From: Penelope pileata
Lineage: Eukaryota > Chordata > Aves > Galliformes > Cracidae
Reading direction: 5' to 3'
Length of the DNA stretch: 64,000 bases
Assembly (NCBI GenBank): GCA_013396635.1
Contig: WBMW01003180.1
Location: 134,927 to 198,926 of the forward strand
Position 1 is the stretch's first letter. Every line of letters starts with the position of its first letter. The notes below the pieces were generated by a model. That model made no database searches. It saw only the letters and a program-made list of their open reading frames with translations, and was not told where the DNA came from. Shown piece after piece: positions 63,309-64,000 of this stretch. Both the position numbers and the translations under genes were made by a program.

Positions 63309-63404
63309 TCTCCTCCTCCCTCTGGCTCCCCTCTCTCACTCCCATTCACGCTCTCGCTTCCTCTCGCGCTCGCTCTCACTCACTCTCTCGCGCTCTCCCT
63401 CTCG
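63309..63404. repeat. CpG-containing polypyrimidine/polypurine tract in the FGF9 3' UTR
   Basis: Almost every base on plus is C or T, arranged as CTCTCGCGCT and CTCTCACTCA blocks with several CpG steps. The FGF9 transcript would carry GAGAGCGCGAGAG-type purine sequence about 230-320 bases after the stop codon. The run is imperfect rather than a clean microsatellite. The overlapping plus-strand frame at 63214-63429 (serine/arginine-rich) is a by-product of this composition and is not called as a gene. Confidence 0.8.
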
Positions 63405-63629
63405 TACTAAATCAAGCGAGTGGGCATAGGCTCTCCTCCAGGAGGACAAACCTTTAAGTGCAGAACAAAATCAGCATGTTCCATCCAAGCCTCCATCATA
63501 CATTATGCATGCGACAAAGTTTGGCAACAGTGGAGCTGATGTGATGACACAGCTAATCAATAAGAACCCACCGCATGAAACCTTTATAGTGGTTACTTTT
63601 TAAGGGCTCAAGTGAAGGAATTGTCTTTG

Positions 63630-63875
63630 TCAACTTTGGCTTAAAATATCCTTATATAGTTCAGGTACTTTCTCAGGGTCCACTGGTCTAGGTAAAAAAT
63701 GTGTAAATTTTTGATGCCGTTTAGTCCTAGTCCCTTCTCTTGGAGTCCCATCTTTATTTAACGCAACGTAGTATCGTCTTCCAGTGTCCACGTGTTTATA
63801 TAGATTTGATGAATATGTGTTATACCAGTTTTCTTCAAACTGCTCTCTGAATACACACTCCTGGGTTAATTTTTC
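63630..63875 (-). CDS. FGF9: Fibroblast growth factor 9, terminal coding exon (partial gene)
   Basis: This exon encodes the C-terminal 81 residues and the stop codon of FGF9, a secreted heparan-sulfate-binding ligand of FGF receptors that acts in lung, gonad, skeletal and inner-ear development. Read on the minus strand it opens in phase 0 with EKLTQECVFREQ, passes through EENWYNTYSSNLYKHVDTGR and ALNKDGTPREGTRTKRHQKF, and ends in PELYKDILSQS then TGA. These are beta-trefoil strands plus the C-terminal tail. LYKHVDTGRR and the ending DILSQS separate FGF9 from its paralogues FGF16 and FGF20 as I remember them. If the full protein is 208 residues as in mammals, this is 128-208. The conserved Cys falls at 134, Asn143 (changed in the mouse Eks mutant) is intact, and residue 195 is Glu where I recall Asp in human. 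The basic NKDGTPREGTRTKRHQK stretch belongs to the heparin-binding face. No frameshift or stop is seen. Exons 1 and 2 lie to the right, outside the window. Confidence 0.97.
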   Translation of the reverse strand, partial: EKLTQECVFREQFEENWYNTYSSNLYKHVDTGRRYYVALNKDGTPREGTRTKRHQKFTHFLPRPVDPEKVPELYKDILSQS

Positions 63876-63899
63876 CTATGAAAAGAAAAGAAAAAGCGG
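63876..63899 (-). promoter_or_regulatory. FGF9: FGF9 exon 3 splice acceptor and polypyrimidine tract
   Basis: On the minus strand the tract runs CTTTTTCTTTTCTTTTCATAG, with the AG at 63877-63876. It fixes the exon start at 63875 and gives the in-frame first codon GAA, matching the known position of the last intron in FGF9-subfamily genes. Confidence 0.9.
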
Positions 63900-63914
63900 T
63901 AAGGAGCTAGCCAC

Positions 63915-63955
63915 AAGAATAATCTATTTTGTAAAGAATAATCTATTTTGTAAAG
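63915..63955. repeat. 19-bp perfect tandem duplication in FGF9 intron 2
   Basis: The unit agaataatctattttgtaa occurs twice head to tail (63916-63934 and 63935-63953) with no mismatch, and the flanking bases continue the match briefly. It sits 40-80 bases upstream of the FGF9 exon 3 acceptor, where branch points commonly lie, so the duplicated segment could duplicate or shift a branch site. Perfect identity suggests a recent slippage or duplication event. Confidence 0.9.
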
Positions 63956-64000
63956 AGTTACTGATTTCACTGCTTAAAATCAGTACCTCAGTGTTCAAAT

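Larger units (their letters stand above)
61015..63629 (-). other. FGF9: FGF9 3' untranslated region (distal end inferred)
   Basis: Sequence downstream of the FGF9 stop codon on the minus strand is AT-rich, free of recognisable transposons and rich in possible polyadenylation signals. The human FGF9 mRNA has a 3' UTR of roughly 2.7 kb as I recall, which would place the end near 61 kb here. An AATAAA at 61045-61040 (minus), followed by a GT-rich stretch (TGATGTGTAAATGCTG) 25-40 bases further on, fits a distal cleavage site near 61015. Proximal signals also exist. The proximal boundary is certain; the distal one is inference and needs RNA evidence. Long open frames here, such as 61591-62124 on the plus strand, are antisense to the UTR and have no family resemblance. 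Confidence 0.6.
63876..64000 (-). other. FGF9: FGF9 intron 2, 3' end (partial)
   Basis: This is intron sequence immediately upstream of the terminal exon on the minus strand. Reading toward the exon, a pyrimidine-rich run (CTTTTTCTTTTCTTTTC) leads into CATAG and then the first codon GAA, so the acceptor is good and the exon boundary is well defined. A 19-bp perfect tandem duplication lies 40-80 bases upstream of the acceptor (see separate entry). The rest of the intron is off the right edge. Confidence 0.9.

Noticed and set aside
63214..63429. Serine/arginine-rich frame resembling an RS domain
   Set aside because: It is a by-product of the pyrimidine-rich tract on the strand opposite to the FGF9 transcript, with no flanking gene structure.
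1..64000. CRISPR arrays, operons, tRNA or rRNA genes
   Set aside because: The sequence is vertebrate nuclear DNA. No regularly spaced repeats, no Shine-Dalgarno-led gene runs and no tRNA-like cloverleaf were noticed, although a covariance-model scan was not possible.

Overview
The window is vertebrate nuclear DNA, almost certainly avian and probably galliform. It has low coding density, long AT-rich intergenic stretches, and no prokaryotic operon structure. It carries several CR1 LINE copies with the diagnostic ATTCTATGAT-type 3' end, and the copy at about 42.9-43.5 kb resembles a CR1 subfamily I know from chicken-like birds. Only one protein-coding gene can be supported. The last coding exon of FGF9 lies on the minus strand at 63630-63875, with part of intron 2 to its right and a long AT-rich 3' UTR to its left. 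Exons 1 and 2 lie beyond the right edge.

Because FGF9 is read right to left, nearly the whole window (about 1-61 kb) is the flank 3' of FGF9. In mammals the interval between FGF9 and the next genes (SGCG, SACS) is a large gene desert, and this window looks the same: every other open frame is short, unsupported by family motifs and compatible with chance.

Layout. 1-3.1 kb: AT-rich, no gene. 3.1-4.85 kb: a minus-strand CR1 tail next to an ancient plus-strand CR1. 4.85-17.4 kb: unique AT-rich sequence. 17.4-18.7 kb: an ancient CR1 reverse-transcriptase remnant followed directly by a younger CR1 3' end. 20.3 kb: a 90-bp hexamer array that switches to a 12-bp higher-order unit. 20.9-21.7 kb: a CR1 with endonuclease and distal reverse-transcriptase segments joined across deletions. 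23.2-23.9 kb: an exon-like cluster on the minus strand that does not join into one frame. 26.7-27.1 kb: a minus-strand CR1 tail. 27-42.9 kb: unique sequence with a 24-bp perfect palindrome at 29.5 kb. 42.9-43.5 kb: a well-preserved CR1. 43.9-44.5 kb: two copies of a roughly 95-bp sequence about 500 bp apart. 45-61 kb: mixed GC-rich and AT-rich unique sequence with a small CpG-rich patch at 52.3-52.4 kb. 61-64 kb: FGF9 3' UTR, terminal coding exon and intron.

I did not find a convincing new biological system. The most useful items for follow-up are the FGF9 3' end (AU-rich and purine-rich UTR elements, tandem duplication beside the splice acceptor), the exon-like cluster at 23 kb, the duplicated sequence at 44 kb and the isolated CpG patch at 52 kb. 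All calls are by eye. Repeat boundaries are approximate, and claims about families come from memory of their consensus sequences.
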